From assembly GCF_030264295.1 (NCBI RefSeq), contig NZ_CP127173.1:1557501-1621500 (forward strand): a stretch of DNA of 64,000 nucleotides, written 5' to 3'. Origin of the DNA: Amycolatopsis nalaikhensis. GTDB lineage: Bacteria > Actinomycetota > Actinomycetes > Mycobacteriales > Pseudonocardiaceae. Under the pieces are notes generated by a model. The model did not search any database and had not been told where the DNA came from. It was given only the letters and a program-made list of their open reading frames with translations. Below are positions 37,194 to 46,356 of the stretch, one piece after another. The first letter of the stretch is position 1, and each line of letters begins with the position of its first letter. Both the position numbers and the translations under genes were made by a program.

Positions 37194-38991
37194 GACCAGC
37201 CTGACCGAGCGCCTGCTCTTCGAAGCGGGCGCGATCACCCGCCTCGGCAGCGTCGACCGCGGCGACACCCAGACCGACTCCCTCGAGCTGGAACGCCGTC
37301 GCGGCATCACCATCCGCTCCGCCGTGGTCTCCTTCACCAGCGGCGACACCCGGATCACCCTGATCGACACCCCGGGCCACGCGGACTTCATCGCCGAGGT
37401 CGAACGCGCCCTGCGCGTGCTCGACGGCGCCGTGCTGGTGGTGTCGGCCGTCGAAGGCGTCCAGGCCCAGACCCGCGTGCTGATGCGGACGCTGCGCCGC
37501 CTCGGCATCCCGACGCTCGTCTTCGTCAACAAGACCGACCGCGCGGGCGCCCGCGATCAGCTCGACGACATCCGCGCGAAGCTGGCGCCACGCGCGATCC
37601 CGCTGAACGCGGACGAACTCGCCGAATTCCTCGCCGACGGCGACGACGCCTTCCTGGAGTCCTATGTGGAGGGACGCGTCGACGAGGCCGCCTGCCGCGC
37701 CGAGTTGGCCCGCCAGGTCGCGCGCGCCGACGCGCACCCCGTGCTGTCCGGCTCGGCGATCACCGGCGCCGGGGTCGCCGACCTCGTGACGGCGATGACC
37801 GAGCTGCTCCCGGCGACCGAACGCAGCGGTGCCGGACCGCTGGACGCGACCGTGTTCAAGATCGACCGCGGCCGCGCCGGGGAGAAGATCGCCTACGCCC
37901 GGCTGCGGTCGGGCTCACTCGCGCCGCGGCAGCGGATTTCCTTCTACCGCGGCGAAACCGAGCTGACCGGCCGGGTTTCGGCGGTCGAGGTCGCCGGGGA
38001 CGACGTCGCCCTCGCCGGGGACGTCGCCCGGGTGCGCGGGTTGCGCGAGGTCCGGATCGGCGACCGGCTCGGCTCCCCCGGCACCGCCCGCGACGGCGTG
38101 TTCGCGCCGCCGAGCCTGGAGACGGTGGTGCGGCCGGTCCGGCCCGAGCAGGCCGCCGCGCTGTTCGCGGCGTTGACGCGGCTGTCCGAAGAGGACCCGT
38201 TGATCGACGTCCGCCGACGCGGCCACGACGTCTCGGTTCGCCTTTACGGCGAGGTGCAGAAGGAGGTGCTGCGCGCGATGCTGGCCGACGGCGCCGGGAT
38301 CGACGTCACCTTCGAGCCGACCCGCACGCTGTACGTCGAGAAGCCGGTCGGGCGCGGCGAGGCCGTCGAACACCTCGATCCCGAGCAACGGCTGTACTTC
38401 TTCGCGACGGTCGGGCTGCGGGTCGAACCCGGCCCCGGCGTCACGTTCGGGCTGTCGGTCGAGCTGGGTTCGCTGCCGCTGGCGTTCCACAAGGCGATCG
38501 AAGAGACCGTCCACGCCACCCTCGAGCAGGGTCTGTACGGCTGGGAGGTGCTCGACTGCGCCGTCACGCTCACGCACACGGCGTTCTTCAGCCCGCTCAG
38601 CGCCGCGGGCGACTTCCGCAAGATGACGCCGCTGGTGCTGATGGCGGCGTTGCGGGAGGCCGGGACGCGGGTGCACGAGCCGGTGCACCGGTTCGAGCTG
38701 GAGATCCCGGCGAACGCCGTCAGCGCGGTGCTGCTCAAGCTCGCGGACCTGCGCGCGGTGCCCGGCGAGCCCGTCGTCGGCGCCAGTTCGTGCACACTGC
38801 ACGGGACCATCCCGGCCGGGCACGTCCACGAGTTCGAGCAGGCCCTGCCCGCGCTCAGCCAGGGCGAAGGGGTGTTCCTCAGCGAGTTCGCCGAGTACCG
38901 CCCCTGCCCCGGTCCCCCGCCGACGCGGCCACGGACCGGCGAGAACCCGTTGGACCGCAAGGAATACCTCGCGCGGGTGGCGCGCCGTTAG
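37147..38991 (+). CDS. Tet(M)/OtrA-like ribosomal protection GTPase
   Basis: An EF-G paralogue of 614 aa. G motifs are AHVDAGKTS, RRGIT, DTPGHADF, NKTD and SGSA, followed by domain II, domain IV (LELEIPANAVSAVLLKLADL) and the C-terminal domain of the Tet ribosomal protection group. Such proteins displace tetracyclines from the 30S subunit; actinomycete OtrA-like members can be self-protection or housekeeping. The GTG at 37147 gives KTLNIGILAHVDAGKT, matching the Tet(M) N-terminus. A strong upstream ATG opens a separate short frame. Confidence 0.92.
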   Translation: MKTLNIGILAHVDAGKTSLTERLLFEAGAITRLGSVDRGDTQTDSLELERRRGITIRSAVVSFTSGDTRITLIDTPGHADFIAEVERALRVLDGAVLVVSAVEGVQAQTRVLMRTLRRLGIPTLVFVNKTDRAGARDQLDDIRAKLAPRAIPLNADELAEFLADGDDAFLESYVEGRVDEAACRAELARQVARADAHPVLSGSAITGAGVADLVTAMTELLPATERSGAGPLDATVFKIDRGRAGEKIAYARLRSGSLAPRQRISFYRGETELTGRVSAVEVAGDDVALAGDVARVRGLREVRIGDRLGSPGTARDGVFAPPSLETVVRPVRPEQAAALFAALTRLSEEDPLIDVRRRGHDVSVRLYGEVQKEVLRAMLADGAGIDVTFEPTRTLYVEKPVGRGEAVEHLDPEQRLYFFATVGLRVEPGPGVTFGLSVELGSLPLAFHKAIEETVHATLEQGLYGWEVLDCAVTLTHTAFFSPLSAAGDFRKMTPLVLMAALREAGTRVHEPVHRFELEIPANAVSAVLLKLADLRAVPGEPVVGASSCTLHGTIPAGHVHEFEQALPALSQGEGVFLSEFAEYRPCPGPPPTRPRTGENPLDRKEYLARVARR

Positions 38992-39803
38992 CGCTTGTGC
39001 GCCCAGGCGGCCGCGAAGCAGTAGACGCCGAACGCGGCGAGCCCGAGCGCGACGACGGTCAGCAGCACGGTGCCGAAGGGCTGGGCGGCGAGCGTCTTGA
39101 GCGCGGCGTCCAGCCCGCCCGCCTTGTGCGCGTCGGCGTCGAAGCCGGCGATGGCGAGCAGGATCGCCACGACCGTGAAGACGACGGCCTTGGCGAGGTA
39201 ACCGGTCGTGCCCAGCCAGCCGACCCAGCGGCGGGACCGGCCGGGCAGCTCGGTCGTGTCGAGGTCTTCGAGGAACTTCTGCTTCACGCCCTTGATCGCG
39301 GCGGCGATCGCGACGCCGAACACGGCGGCCGCGGCGATGACGACCAGCGCGGGCCCGGCGGGCAGGGACAGCAGCTTGGCGGTGAACTCCTGCTGGCGCT
39401 GGCTGCTCGACCCGCCGCCCCCGCTGCCGGTGGCGAGCCGGAAGGCGGTGAACCCGAGCGCGAGCCCGACGACCCCGCGCGCGGCGGCGCCGATCCGCTT
39501 GCGCGTGCGCTTCCCGCCGAAGACCCAGGTGTACCCGACGGCGGCCATCAGGAACTGCCACAGCCCGAAGGCGACCAGTCCGACGGCGAGGATCCAGAGC
39601 AGGACCTGCCCGAACGCCGTCGAGCCGACCTGCTGCAGGGCACCCTTCTGGTCGGCCTGCTCGCTGTCCCCGAAGGCCACCTGCAGCGCCAGGTAGGCGA
39701 TGACGAGGTGCACGACGCCGTAGCACGCCATGCCGGCGCGGCCGAGCAGCTGCGCGGTATCGCTCTTTTCGCCGCGTTCGGCGGTCGCCTCTGTCCGGTT
39801 CAT
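38988..39803 (-). CDS. DUF1206 membrane protein
   Basis: The protein is 271 aa with about six membrane segments arranged as three repeats of a two-helix unit (for example LGRAGMACYGVVHLVIAYLA and LGTTGYLAKAVVFTVVAILL), which is the DUF1206 pattern. The function is unknown. The ATG at 39803 is chosen so that a short hydrophilic N-terminus precedes the first unit. It is convergent with the GTPase gene, with a four-base overlap of the stops. Confidence 0.84.
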   Translation of the reverse strand: MNRTEATAERGEKSDTAQLLGRAGMACYGVVHLVIAYLALQVAFGDSEQADQKGALQQVGSTAFGQVLLWILAVGLVAFGLWQFLMAAVGYTWVFGGKRTRKRIGAAARGVVGLALGFTAFRLATGSGGGGSSSQRQQEFTAKLLSLPAGPALVVIAAAAVFGVAIAAAIKGVKQKFLEDLDTTELPGRSRRWVGWLGTTGYLAKAVVFTVVAILLAIAGFDADAHKAGGLDAALKTLAAQPFGTVLLTVVALGLAAFGVYCFAAAWAHKR

Positions 39804-39927
39804 GCCAGGGGGAGTACCCAGCACCGCGCCGGTCCGATTGGGCCGAGCGGCTTAATTCGCGCGGCGATGGGACGGGCGCGGTGCGGATGCGCGACTGATC
39901 GGCTACTGACCGGGGTCGCCGCCGCCG

Positions 39928-40698
39928 TCAGCGAGCGGTGAGCCGGCGCAGCACCGGCAGCCACCGGTTCCCCGGGGCCAGGCCCAGCGCCACCACCCCG
40001 GCGCAGTACTTGCTCACCGACGTCTCCCGCAGCCGCAGCCGGGACAGCGTCTCCGCCACGGGGTTGCGCTCGGTGGCGGACTTGACCTCCAGCAGCACCA
40101 GGTCCCGCGACGCGGCACGCGAGCGGGTCCCGGCCGACCAGACGAGCGCCGTGTCGCACGTGATCCGGGTCCGGCGATCGGCCGTCACCAGCGTGCCGCG
40201 CCGGTAGTCCGTCACGAGCACCGCGGCCAGCCCGCCCGGGACGTCGTGCCCGGCCGAGCCCAGCACCCGGCCGAGGAAGGCCAGCGACTCGCGCGTCAGC
40301 ACGTCCGCCGCCGCGGTCGGGTGCGGGTGGCGGCGCTTGATCGTCTCCTCGCGGCGGCCGCTGAGCTTCAGCTCGCAGTACGTGTCGGCCGTGTCCGCGT
40401 ACGTGCGGGTCCGGATCTTGAACCGGCGCCGGCGCTCCTGCCGGTGGGCGCGGAACACCGCGAGGTCCGGCGTGTCGAAGTAAGCCGACGAATAGGCGAA
40501 CGACCGCCGCCCCTCGATGTCGAGGGCCAGCAGCCCGTCACCGAGCGCGTCGGCCACCGCGAGGAAGTCCGGGAGCCGCAGCAGGTACTTGCGGTCCGCG
40601 CGGGTCATCAGCTCGCTCCCGGCGACGACTTCCGCGAGCGACAGGCCGGGCAGGCTCCCCGTCACGGCCGAGACCACGGCCGTTCCGCGCTCGCTCAC
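39928..40698 (-). CDS. VTC-domain polyphosphate polymerase
   Basis: The protein is 256 aa. The VTC tunnel-domain residues are visible: MTRADRKYLLRLP, SSAYFDTPDLAVF, RRRFKIRTRTYADTADTYCELK, ITCDT and LLEVKSA. VTC domains polymerise ATP gamma-phosphate into polyphosphate or bind it. The GTG overlaps the DUF4956 stop by four bases. It is the last gene of the operon HK-RR-DUF4956-VTC. Confidence 0.88.
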   Translation of the reverse strand: MSERGTAVVSAVTGSLPGLSLAEVVAGSELMTRADRKYLLRLPDFLAVADALGDGLLALDIEGRRSFAYSSAYFDTPDLAVFRAHRQERRRRFKIRTRTYADTADTYCELKLSGRREETIKRRHPHPTAAADVLTRESLAFLGRVLGSAGHDVPGGLAAVLVTDYRRGTLVTADRRTRITCDTALVWSAGTRSRAASRDLVLLEVKSATERNPVAETLSRLRLRETSVSKYCAGVVALGLAPGNRWLPVLRRLTAR

Positions 40699-41270
40699 CG
40701 CGGCACCACCGCCCGGGCGGGCACCGGGTGCGGCCGGAACCGGACGTCGACCACGGTCACCTCGCGCACGTAGTCCACTTCGGACACCTGGTGCCGGACG
40801 ACCGTGCCGTGCAGCCGCGCCTCGACGTCGGCGACCAGCGCCCGCTCGTCCGGGTGCACGGTGTCGAGCACGACCGTCCGCCGCACCGGACCGCCCGCGC
40901 GCGCCGGGTGGTCGGCGACGTACAGGACGCCGAGCAGCACGACGTCGAAGAGCAGCACCAGCCGCCAGTCCGCCGCCGGGATGCCGTTGACCAGGCCCAG
41001 CACGAGCGCGACGAAGTAGTACGCGACCTCCTGCTGGGTGATGGCGTCCGAGCGCAGCCGGATGATCGACAGGACGCCGAACAGGCCGAACCCGAGCGCG
41101 CTCGCCGCGGGGACCGCCGCCAGCAGGGCAACCGCGGCGCAGACGCCGACGTTCAGCGCGAGGTACGCGCAGGCGAGGTCACGCCGCTGGTGACGCCGCG
41201 CGTAGAGACCGAAGGCGAGCAAGGAGGCGGCGGCGAGGTCGGCCACCAGGTGCAGGAGTGTCTGGATCAT
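40695..41270 (-). CDS. DUF4956 membrane protein
   Basis: The protein is 191 aa with about four N-terminal membrane segments (LLAFGLYA, YLALNVGVCAAVALLAAV, GFGLFGVLSIIRLRSDAITQ, VAYYFVALVLGLVNGI) and a soluble C-terminal domain. SIIRLRSD is the conserved DUF4956 motif. These proteins are regularly paired with VTC domains and may carry the polyphosphate across the membrane. The ATG at 41270 is preferred; a GTG three codons upstream is possible. Confidence 0.85.
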   Translation of the reverse strand: MIQTLLHLVADLAAASLLAFGLYARRHQRRDLACAYLALNVGVCAAVALLAAVPAASALGFGLFGVLSIIRLRSDAITQQEVAYYFVALVLGLVNGIPAADWRLVLLFDVVLLGVLYVADHPARAGGPVRRTVVLDTVHPDERALVADVEARLHGTVVRHQVSEVDYVREVTVVDVRFRPHPVPARAVVPR

Positions 41271-41327
41271 GGAGTCCACTGTGGCCGCCCACCGGGAGAG
41301 GGCCGTGAGACGCAGATGAGAGCGTCC

Positions 41328-41993
41328 TCATTCGACGGTCCGCAGCCGGTAACCCATGCCCCGCACGGTTTCGATCCGCTCCGCGCCGACCTTCCGGCGC
41401 AGGTACCGGACGTAGACGTCGACGACGTTCGACCCCGGGTCGAAGTCGAACCCCCACACGCTGCCCAGCAGCTGCTCGCGCGAAAGCACCTGCCCGCGGT
41501 TGCGGATCAGCGTCTCCAGCAACGCGAACTCGCGCGCCGTCAGGTCGCACTCCACTCCTCCGACCGAAGCCCGGCGGGTGCGCAGGTCGAGGCCGAGGTC
41601 ACCGGCGCGCAGCACGGCGGGTTCGGCGTCGGCGGGCCCGCGCAGCCGCAGCCGGATGCGGGCCAGCAGCTCCTCGAACGCGAACGGCTTCGACAGGTAG
41701 TCGTCAGCGCCGCCGGAGAGGCCTGCCACCCGGTCGAGCACGCTGTCGCGCGCGGTCAGGATGACGACCGGCGTCGTGCGCCCGGCCGCGCGCAGGGCCT
41801 TGAGCAGGTCGGCGCCGTCGAGGTCGGGCAGGCCGAGGTCGAGGACGACGAGGTCGTGCGCGCCGGTCAGCGCCTCGGTCAGCCCGGCCGCGCCGGTTTT
41901 CGCCCAGTGCGTGGCGAACCCGTTGGCACGCAGGCCCTTTTCGACGAACGCGCCGATCCGCGCCGAGTCTTCGACCACCAGGATGCTGGTCAC
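41328..41993 (-). CDS. OmpR/PhoB-type response regulator
   Basis: The protein is 221 aa. The receiver domain has the acidic pair VVEDSA, the phosphorylated Asp in VLDLGLPDLDG, and the Thr/Lys in VVILTARDS and YLSKPF. The C-terminal winged helix (LTAREFALLETLIRNRGQVL, then VDVYVRYLRRKVGAERIETV) binds DNA. The GTG at 41993 overlaps the kinase stop by four bases. It probably drives the DUF4956-VTC genes just downstream. Confidence 0.93.
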   Translation of the reverse strand: MTSILVVEDSARIGAFVEKGLRANGFATHWAKTGAAGLTEALTGAHDLVVLDLGLPDLDGADLLKALRAAGRTTPVVILTARDSVLDRVAGLSGGADDYLSKPFAFEELLARIRLRLRGPADAEPAVLRAGDLGLDLRTRRASVGGVECDLTAREFALLETLIRNRGQVLSREQLLGSVWGFDFDPGSNVVDVYVRYLRRKVGAERIETVRGMGYRLRTVE

Positions 41994-43381
41994 CGGAGTG
42001 CCTCCACAGTGGACACCCGCGTCAGCGGGAACTCGATGGTGAACGTGGCCCCGCGGCCGGGCACGCTGTCGAGGCGCACCGAACCGCCGTGGGCCGCGGC
42101 GATGGCCGCGACGATCGGGAGGCCCAGCCCCGCGCCGTCGTCGCCGTCGGCGTTGCTGCCCCGCTTGAACCGCTCGAAGATCCGGGTCCGCGAGTCCGGC
42201 GGGACGCCTTCGCCGGTGTCGCGCACCCACAGCCGCACGGACGTCGCCGTGACCGCCGAGCCGACGGCGATCTCCTGCTCCGCCGTGGTGTGCCGGACGG
42301 CGTTCGCGACCAGCTGCAGCAGCGCCTGCACCAGCCGTTGCCCGTCCGCCCGGACGGTGGTCTCGGCGACCCCGTCCAGCCGCCAAACCCGCTCGGCGAG
42401 CGGCCGCGCCTTGGCCAATGTCTCCACCGTGAGGTCGGCGAGGTCGACGGCGCCGGGGTGCACGAAGTCCGGACGGCCCGACTTCGCCAGCACGAGCAGG
42501 TCGTCGACCATCCGCTGCACCCGGCCGAGTTCGTCCTGCACCAGGCGGCGCGTCACGGCCAGGTCGTCCGGGTCGTCGCCCATCAGCTCCAGGTGCCCGC
42601 GCACGATGGTGATCGGAGTGCGCAGCTCGTGCCCGGCGTCGTCGATGAACTCGCGCTGGTCGGCGAAGGCCCGCTCGAGCCGGTCGAGCATCGTGTTGAA
42701 GGTGCGGCCGAGCGCGGCGACGTCGTCCGAGCCCCGCACGTCGATGCGCCGGGTCAGGTCGGACTCGCCGATCTGCTCGGCGGCCAGCCGCACCTCCCGC
42801 ACCGGCGCGAGGATCCGCCCGGCGACCAGCCAGCCGACCAGGCCGGCCAGCACCAGCGCGGCCCCCGACATCGCGGCCATGACGCCGAGGACGTCGTCGA
42901 TCTGGCCGGCGGCGTGGTCGACGAACTCGGCGACGACCAGCGCCCCGCGCCGCGGATCGCCTTCCACGGACACGGGCAGCACGCCGTAGCGCACGGACCC
43001 GACGGCCGTCTCGACCGTGCCGTAGCCCGGGGTGGTGGCCCGCGCCAGGTCGGCGACCAGCGCGCGGTCGGTGTCCAGCCGGGCGGGCGGCTCGACGGCA
43101 CTGCGCCGCGCGGCGGCGCCGCCGACGATCGAGAAGAACGTCTCGTGCTGCTCGGGCAGGTTGCGTTCGAGGTAGCGGTGCAGCAGCGCGTCGACGTCCG
43201 GCTGCCGCGAGTCCGGTGAAGCGAGGTAGGCGCGCAGCTTGGCCGACTCGTGCGAGATCTCCGTGTCGAGCCGCTGGTCGAGCTGGTTGTGCAGGACGGT
43301 CCGGGTGGCCAGCAGCGTGCCCGCCAACGCGAGCAGGACAACCAGCAGCACCCAGCCGAGGATGCGGGCGCGGGCGCTCAT
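41990..43381 (-). CDS. Sensor histidine kinase
   Basis: The protein is 463 aa. The N-terminal helix (ILGWVLLVVLLALAGTLLAT) and a second helix near residue 175 bracket an extracytoplasmic sensor of about 130 residues. HAMP, HisKA (DDAGHELRTPITIVRGHLEL, with the phosphorylated His) and HATPase_c (NAVRHT, DTGEGVP, GAGLGLPIVAAIAAAHGG) follow. A small acidic secreted protein is encoded just upstream and could be its ligand or partner. Confidence 0.93.
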   Translation of the reverse strand: MSARARILGWVLLVVLLALAGTLLATRTVLHNQLDQRLDTEISHESAKLRAYLASPDSRQPDVDALLHRYLERNLPEQHETFFSIVGGAAARRSAVEPPARLDTDRALVADLARATTPGYGTVETAVGSVRYGVLPVSVEGDPRRGALVVAEFVDHAAGQIDDVLGVMAAMSGAALVLAGLVGWLVAGRILAPVREVRLAAEQIGESDLTRRIDVRGSDDVAALGRTFNTMLDRLERAFADQREFIDDAGHELRTPITIVRGHLELMGDDPDDLAVTRRLVQDELGRVQRMVDDLLVLAKSGRPDFVHPGAVDLADLTVETLAKARPLAERVWRLDGVAETTVRADGQRLVQALLQLVANAVRHTTAEQEIAVGSAVTATSVRLWVRDTGEGVPPDSRTRIFERFKRGSNADGDDGAGLGLPIVAAIAAAHGGSVRLDSVPGRGATFTIEFPLTRVSTVEALR

Positions 43382-43447
43382 GGCTCAGTGACCTCCGTGG
43401 CTCCGCCCCGGGCCGGGGACTCCGCCACCCGAACCCCCCGAAAGCAG

Positions 43448-43693
43448 TCAGTCGTCGAACACGTCGTCGCCATCAGGCATGTCGTCATCATCGTCGGCAT
43501 CGCCGACCCCGGCCACCTGGGGCGGCACCGGCCGCGCGCCGCCGTCGGCCGGGGCGGGCGCTCCCCCACCGGCCGGCGCGACGATCGGCGGGCCGAGGTC
43601 GGGTGGCGTCGCGGCGGAGGTCGCCCGCACCGCGAACGCACCCGCGGCGACGACCACGGCCAGCGCCAGCGCCAGCACGATCTTGCGGTTCAT
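43448..43693 (-). CDS. Small secreted protein with poly-Asp C-terminus
   Basis: The protein is 81 aa. A signal-like N-terminus (NRKIVLALALAVVVAAGAF) is followed by an Ala/Pro/Gly linker and a very acidic end (VGDADDDDDMPDGDDVFDD). The acidic tail could bind Ca, Mg or other cations. The ATG at 43693 is used; a GTG three codons upstream is in frame. It is 66 bases upstream of the histidine kinase and probably shares its transcript. Confidence 0.68.
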   Translation of the reverse strand: MNRKIVLALALAVVVAAGAFAVRATSAATPPDLGPPIVAPAGGGAPAPADGGARPVPPQVAGVGDADDDDDMPDGDDVFDD

Positions 43694-43760
43694 GCCCGCC
43701 ACGGTTCCGGGCCGTCGTGAGCCGGTCGTGAAAGGCGGATGAGAACTTTCTCATCCGCTC

Positions 43761-44186
43761 TCACGCGGGGCGGCGGCGCACCTCGTCGAGGCGGGCCCAG
43801 CCGCCGTTGACCGCGAGCAGCGTCAGCACCTGCTCGGCTTGTTCGGCGAACCGCGCGAGGTCCTCGTGCAGCAGGGCCGCGCGTTCGCCGTCGAGCTGGT
43901 CGAAGTCGTCGAACCACAGGCTGATCACCGAGCCCGCGGTAACGGCGAGCCCCTGCGTCAGGCTCAGGAACCCGGGTGACGGCTCACGCGCCGCCGCCCG
44001 GTAAGCGGTTTCGATCTCGTCGCACGCGCCGAGGAGCTCCCGCAGCTGCCGGGCCGCGTCGGCGGGCGTGCCGTCCCAGGCGGCCGTCGGCCAGGCGCGG
44101 TCGGACAGTTCGAGCCACAGCCGCCAGCCGGCGACCAGCTCGGCTTCGTCGTGGGGCGTCCAGGACGCCGGAACCGGCCAGTACAT
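43761..44186 (-). CDS. Hypothetical cytosolic protein
   Basis: The protein is 141 aa and mostly helical, with no signal or membrane segment: YWPVPASWTPHDEAELVAGW, later SLTQGLAVTAGSVISLWFDD, and a C-terminal VNGGWARLDEVRRRPA. I recognise no family. It is upstream of, and on the same strand as, the two-component operon, with a 67-base gap. Confidence 0.65.
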   Translation of the reverse strand: MYWPVPASWTPHDEAELVAGWRLWLELSDRAWPTAAWDGTPADAARQLRELLGACDEIETAYRAAAREPSPGFLSLTQGLAVTAGSVISLWFDDFDQLDGERAALLHEDLARFAEQAEQVLTLLAVNGGWARLDEVRRRPA

Positions 44187-44254
44187 CCTTCGAGGGTGGC
44201 ACCGCCGGAGCGGAAAACCGCCCCGGCGGTGGGTTATGTCTCATGTGGCGAAAC

Positions 44255-45184
44255 TCAGCTGATGACGGGCGGCACAGGCACGCACGGCGGCGTCTTGGCG
44301 TGGGCCGGGTCCAGCGCGTTGAGCACGAGCCCCTGGGCGACCGGGTCGTAGGTGATGCCGAGGTGGTCGGTGAAGTCGAGCCCGCAGACGTTCTGCAGCA
44401 GGATGTTCTTCACGTTCGGCGCGGGCTTGAGGAACGCGCTCGTGTACGGCGTCACGACGTCGTCGTACCGCGTCTGGATCACGGTGTACTGGATGCCGGG
44501 CACGGTCTCGCCACCGGCGTTGAGGTCGGTGAGGAAGTCCGAGCCGACGGTCTGCTCGTTGCAGGCCTGGCAGACGGTGCCGAGCGCGGCGGGCACGCCC
44601 GGGATCATCTCGAGGGTGCTGAGCAGGCCGAAGAGGTCGGTGCCGTGGTTGGACGGCGACAGCCCGACGAGCCTGCTGATCTTGTCGGCACCGCCGAGGT
44701 ACTTGATCCAGTACCGGATGTTCATCCCGCCCTGCGAGTGCCCGACGACGTCGAGTTTCGCGGCCCCGGTGGCGGCGAGGATCTTGTCCCCGAAGGCAGC
44801 AAGCGCTTTCGTGGTGTCGACGATCGGGCCGACGGTCTGCAGGAAGGTCCCCGGCGTGCCGCCGAAGTTCCCGGCGAAGACGCAGTACCCGGCGTCGGCG
44901 AGCTTCTGCGAAAGGTTCGCCCAGTTCTCGTAGGCGTTGGCGGTGGTGCCGTTGGACAGCAGGACGGGGTTGGGGTGCCGCTCGCTGGGCTTGCAGTTCC
45001 AGTCGTTCGCCCCGGGCGGCGCGATGGTCGGCGCACCCAGCGAGTAGAGGGCGGCCGTCAGGATGTTCGGCTGCACGGGCCCGGTCGGTTCCCGTTCGGC
45101 CGCCTGGGCGGTCCCCGTCCCCAGTGCGAGCGCCGCCACCGTGGCGACGGCCGCCGTGAGCCACCTGCGCGTCGTTGCGCCCAT
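44255..45184 (-). CDS. Secreted triacylglycerol lipase
   Basis: The protein is 309 aa. A signal peptide (ATTRRWLTAAVATVAALALG, ending near AQA) leads into an alpha/beta hydrolase with the GHSQGG nucleophile elbow, FAGNFGG upstream, a late Asp and the His in FTDHLG. Cys pairs (CQAC, CGLD, PPC) suggest disulfides, as in actinomycete lipases. The ATG at 45184 has GAGAGG upstream at about eight bases, while the GTG at 45193 is too close to it. Confidence 0.88.
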   Translation of the reverse strand: MGATTRRWLTAAVATVAALALGTGTAQAAEREPTGPVQPNILTAALYSLGAPTIAPPGANDWNCKPSERHPNPVLLSNGTTANAYENWANLSQKLADAGYCVFAGNFGGTPGTFLQTVGPIVDTTKALAAFGDKILAATGAAKLDVVGHSQGGMNIRYWIKYLGGADKISRLVGLSPSNHGTDLFGLLSTLEMIPGVPAALGTVCQACNEQTVGSDFLTDLNAGGETVPGIQYTVIQTRYDDVVTPYTSAFLKPAPNVKNILLQNVCGLDFTDHLGITYDPVAQGLVLNALDPAHAKTPPCVPVPPVIS

Positions 45185-45272
45185 CCGTTTCACCTCTCTG
45201 TGAACCGATGGTGATCCGCGTCACCGCAGACTTAACGCGCAAGTAACTTGTCCGGACACTCCCCCTAGTGGG

Positions 45273-46211
45273 TCATTTTCCTTCAGTGTCGTTGCTGGTA
45301 AGCGCGCCGGTGAAGTAGTCGGCGAGCTTCTCGACGGCGGGGTCGATGAACTCCTTCTTGTCGTAGAGGTCGACGTGGCTGGCGCCGTCGATCCAGTGGA
45401 GCTCCTTGGGCCCGGCGGCGAGCTGGTGGATCTCGACGGCCATCCACGAAGTGACGGCCCGGCTGCCGATGATCTGCAGCAGCGGCCGCGGCGCGATCAG
45501 CGGAACGGCGCGGAAGGCGTCGAAGAAGGCGAGCTTGTCGAGGCTGGGCCAGGCGAGGAACTTCGCGGACCGCTCGTGCGCACCGCGCGGGGTGCAGTAG
45601 TACTCGAAGCCTTCGACGCCGTGCTCCCCACCGAGGGCCCCGGCCTGCTCGGCGGTCTCGGGGAACATGGTCATGACACCGGGGTCGTCCCCCCGGGCGG
45701 CGGCGGTCCGGGCCTGCGCGGCGAGGTCGAGCAGCCCCTGGAAGACGGCGGGATCCTGGGTGCCGTCGGCCCCGAAGCGGAACTGCCGGGCGACGTCGAC
45801 CCCGGAAACGGTGGCGACGGCCTTGACGCGGTGGTCACCCCCGGCGGCGGAGAGCGAGTAGCCACCGGAGGCACAGATCCCGAGCAGCCCGATGCGCTCG
45901 ACGTCGACCTCATCCCGGGTGGTGAGGAAGGAGACGGCGGCCTTGAAGTCCTCGACGCGCTGGGCGGGGTCTTCCAGGCCACGCGGCAGGCCCCCGGACT
46001 CGCCCTGGTAGGCGGCGTCGAAGGCGAGGGTGACGAACCCGCGTTCGGCCATGAGCTGGGCGTAGGTGCCGGAGGTCTGTTCCTTGACGCCGGTCCCGGG
46101 GTGCCCGACGACCAGCGCGGGCAGCGGCCCGGAGGCGGGGGTGTCGGGGGTGTAGAGGTGCGCGGCGAGCGGGATGCCGGCGCTGTCGAAGGTGACGGTG
46201 GTCTTGGCCAT
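45273..46211 (-). CDS. Alpha/beta hydrolase (dienelactone hydrolase-like)
   Basis: A cytosolic hydrolase of 312 aa. HLYTPDT and VVGHPGTGVKEQ (oxyanion region), GICASGGY (nucleophile turn with Cys/Ser) and the final His in GASHVDLYD are visible. It resembles YcjY/DLH-type hydrolases with unknown substrate. It is divergent from an XRE regulator; a promoter region of 145 bases lies between. The regulator probably controls it. Confidence 0.86.
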   Translation of the reverse strand: MAKTTVTFDSAGIPLAAHLYTPDTPASGPLPALVVGHPGTGVKEQTSGTYAQLMAERGFVTLAFDAAYQGESGGLPRGLEDPAQRVEDFKAAVSFLTTRDEVDVERIGLLGICASGGYSLSAAGGDHRVKAVATVSGVDVARQFRFGADGTQDPAVFQGLLDLAAQARTAAARGDDPGVMTMFPETAEQAGALGGEHGVEGFEYYCTPRGAHERSAKFLAWPSLDKLAFFDAFRAVPLIAPRPLLQIIGSRAVTSWMAVEIHQLAAGPKELHWIDGASHVDLYDKKEFIDPAVEKLADYFTGALTSNDTEGK

Positions 46212-46356
46212 CGGAGGTTCTCCCTGGGTCGTCGGTGGTTGCTCCACCAACTTGCGCCCGATTCCGCCGGGGCGGGAGAGACAGGTTTCTGCCTGGGAAA
46301 AGACTTGCCCCCCTTCGCTACTCCCCTCCCCCGGGCGGCGGCGGGAGACTGGAGGC
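46212..46356. promoter_or_regulatory. Divergent promoter region hydrolase / XRE regulator
   Basis: The spacer contains CAGG-TTTCTG-CCTG (46281-46294), a short inverted repeat that could be the XRE operator. The plus-strand start at 46357 has GGGAG at 46343-46347. No other element is seen. Confidence 0.3.

Noticed and set aside
37147..38991. Tet(M)-like gene as horizontally acquired on a mobile element
   Set aside because: GC content and codon use match the neighbours and no transposase or integrase is nearby.
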